NCBI RefSeq assembly: GCF_000934745.1
Contig: NZ_JYNO01000015.1
Span: 44,231-108,230 of the forward strand
Reading direction: 5' to 3'
Length of the DNA: 64,000 bases
Origin: Desulfonatronum thioautotrophicum
GTDB lineage: Bacteria > Desulfobacterota > Desulfovibrionia > Desulfovibrionales > Desulfonatronaceae
Position 1 is the stretch's first letter, and every line of letters begins with the position of its first letter. Shown here one piece after another: positions 63,020 through 64,000 of the stretch. Both the position numbers and the translations under genes were made by a program. The notes under the pieces are model-generated. The model saw only the letters and a list, made by a program, of their open reading frames with translations. It ran no database searches and was not told the origin of the DNA.

Positions 63020-63385
63020 ATGTCCATGTCGATGCCGAGGAAAGGGGAGAAAGGCTTTACGTTGATCGAATTGTTGATCGTTGTGGCGATTATCGGGATT
63101 TTGGCGGCGATTGCAATTCCGCAGTTCTCAAAATACAGGGCAAATGCAACTGTAACATCAATTCAAGCAGATTTACGTAATTGTTTAAGTGAGATGCATG
63201 CTGAATTTGCAGCTGGAGAGGTGATTACTGATGTGGCATGTGGAGGACGAATTAGCAGTTGTTTGGTTACTATAGATTCTAATGGTACAATGGAATTGGA
63301 TGGTTGCGATGCTATACCTGCTGATAATATTACAGTTGATTGTAGTGATACAAATGCTACAGCTGTGGTTTGTGAGCAAGTATAG
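63020..63385 (+). CDS. pilA: Type IV pilin (PilA-like prepilin)
   Basis: 121-aa prepilin. A short basic leader (MSMSMPRKGEKG) ends at the peptidase site before FTLIELLIVVAIIGILAAIAIPQF, with the conserved Phe+1 and Glu+5. The globular part contains two cysteine pairs (NCLSEM, VACGG, SSCLV, DGCDA, VDCSD, VVCEQV), suggesting disulfides. AAGGAGGG precedes ATG 63020. The DNA coding for the globular half is far more AT-rich than the rest of the window, which hints at foreign origin or diversification. A c-di-GMP riboswitch lies upstream and a terminator downstream, so it appears to be a single-gene unit. Confidence 0.93.
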   Translation: MSMSMPRKGEKGFTLIELLIVVAIIGILAAIAIPQFSKYRANATVTSIQADLRNCLSEMHAEFAAGEVITDVACGGRISSCLVTIDSNGTMELDGCDAIPADNITVDCSDTNATAVVCEQV

Positions 63386-63440
63386 AAAATTCGTTTATAT
63401 GTAATCTTTGTTTGATTAATATTATTTTAGTTTTGAAAAT

Positions 63441-63471
63441 GCCGGCAGACAATAGTCTGTCGGCTTTTTTT
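63441..63471 (+). terminator. Rho-independent terminator after the pilin gene
   Basis: GCCGGCAGAC and GTCTGTCGGC pair fully (one G-U) around AATA and are followed by seven T residues. It lies 55 bases after the pilin stop. Confidence 0.92.
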
Positions 63472-63640
63472 GTGCGTGCCCGGCAGGGTGCATCTACTTG
63501 GAGGTGCAAGTCCCCTTACGCACCCGACAGTGCTCACCTTTGTCCGGACGACAAGAGTGTCCACCGGCAAAGTGGTATCTGAAGACAGCTGGTGGGAGCG
63601 CTCCTGCTCCGGCGAGAGCAAGCGAGTATGTGACAACTTT
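63472..63640 (+). mobile_element. 5' fragment of a group IIC-like intron
   Basis: The sequence starts GTGCGTGCCCGGCAGGGTGC exactly after the T-run of the terminator. It continues with GAGGTGCAAGTCCCC and ACAAGAGTGTCCACCGGCAAAGTGGTATCTGAAG, which follow the 5' end of class C group II introns such as the Oceanobacillus one (GTGTGCCCGGCATGGGTGCA ... GTCC ... GGGTGTCCGTGGCGACA ... GAATCTGAAGG). Class C introns insert just after terminator stems, as here. No reverse-transcriptase frame or domain V is visible, and similarity fades before 63683, so it is a truncated copy. Confidence 0.65.
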
Positions 63641-63682
63641 AAAGTAAAGGCATCTGATCAGTTGCTGAACGTGACCTGCAGC

Positions 63683-64000
63683 GGGTATGGCTCTTTTAGA
63701 ACCAAAATTATACCATTTTATTCTAAATGGTTACTCTAGCAGGCTCAACAGAATTTGCTTGAAAATTAGCTTGTTTGTGTTGGATACGGGACCTTCAAAA
63801 ATGCATAAAATGCTGTTCAAAATGCTTGGTAGAAATCTTGAGCTACGTTTATTTTAAAAAGTAATGCATTCCGTCATGTCCCCAATGCATAAGTTTTGCG
63901 GGAGAAATAAGTCGAGGAAAAATGATGAAAACTAGACTCCCGAAAAGATCAACCGTTTGAAATATTGTCATTTTTTGGTCGTTCTAAAAGAGCCATACCC
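63683..64000. mobile_element. Element bounded by perfect 20-bp inverted repeats
   Basis: GGGTATGGCTCTTTTAGAAC at 63683-63702 is repeated in exact reverse complement at 63981-64000, the last base of the window. The 318 bases are AT-rich and carry no sizeable frame, like a miniature inverted-repeat element or paired ends of an IS of the GGCTCTTT-ended (ISL3-like) type. The right repeat may extend beyond the window, so target duplications cannot be checked. It lies next to the truncated group II intron. Confidence 0.6.

Noticed and set aside
63470..63739. Frames on both strands downstream of the pilin terminator
   Set aside because: The DNA matches the 5' end of a group IIC intron, a structured RNA, rather than a protein gene.

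Overview
The window looks like the chromosome of a sulfate-reducing deltaproteobacterium of the order Desulfovibrionales (possibly a Desulfonatronum-like alkaliphile; the genus is a guess). The evidence is a complete Hmc complex (hmcABCDEF with a 16-haem cytochrome), a complete Tmc complex (tmcA, D, C, B), an orange-protein (ORP) operon with two ferredoxin-MinD ATPases, several two-domain UspA proteins and sigma-54 regulators. All assignments come from reading motifs; no database search was run.

Layout. 1-2.8 kb: arsR and an ACR3 arsenite pump (running off the left edge), divergent from a CCG-type iron-sulfur protein. 2.8-6 kb: a PhnD/AioX-like lipoprotein translationally coupled to a membrane-anchored sigma-54 activator. 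6.9-13.2 kb: tmcB, tmcC, tmcD, tmcA and a histidine kinase with a di-haem c periplasmic sensor. 13.7-16.4 kb: CoA-disulfide-reductase/rhodanese fusion plus UspA, with a candidate sigma-54 promoter. 16.7-22.1 kb: PAS-sigma-54 regulator and the orp operon (a two-domain NifX-like fusion, two MinD-ferredoxin proteins, ORP, a receiver-like protein), followed convergently by a DUF5320 protein. 23-33.6 kb: hmcA-F followed by UspA, a receiver protein and a receiver/PAS/kinase protein. 34-39.5 kb: the conserved rpmH-rnpA-yidD-yidC-jag-mnmE block followed by rseC, with an unusual nesting of rpmH inside rnpA. 39.7-44.5 kb: radical SAM protein, HIT protein, IHF-alpha, RlpA and a citrate/homocitrate-synthase-like enzyme carrying a Cache-like tail. 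44.7-50.1 kb: accessory patch with prlF-yhaV, an AAA/PD-(D/E)XK protein and its chimeric partial copy, a PIN toxin with a broken antitoxin, hicBA and a UPF0175 protein. 50.3-58.5 kb: glycerate kinase with a TRAP transporter, cyclophilin, UspA, a SagB-type nitroreductase lipoprotein with an amphi-Trp protein, and a NamZ-like muramidase. 58.6-64 kb: adenine deaminase, repeat-rich DNA, a NYN/cold-shock protein, then a GEMM-I (c-di-GMP) riboswitch upstream of a type IV pilin, a terminator, a group IIC-like intron 5' fragment and a short element bounded by 20-bp inverted repeats.

How it fits together. Hmc and Tmc both carry electrons between the periplasmic cytochrome c3 pool and membrane/cytoplasmic CCG iron-sulfur subunits. 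Each is flanked by signalling genes (haem-c kinase beside Tmc; UspA/receiver/kinase beside Hmc), and a sigma-54-controlled redox/metal operon lies between them. The right end becomes AT-rich and mobile-element-like around the c-di-GMP-controlled pilin. The strongest candidates for something undescribed are the PhnD-lipoprotein/transmembrane sigma-54 activator pair, the rpmH-in-rnpA nesting, and the chimeric nuclease-toxin patch.
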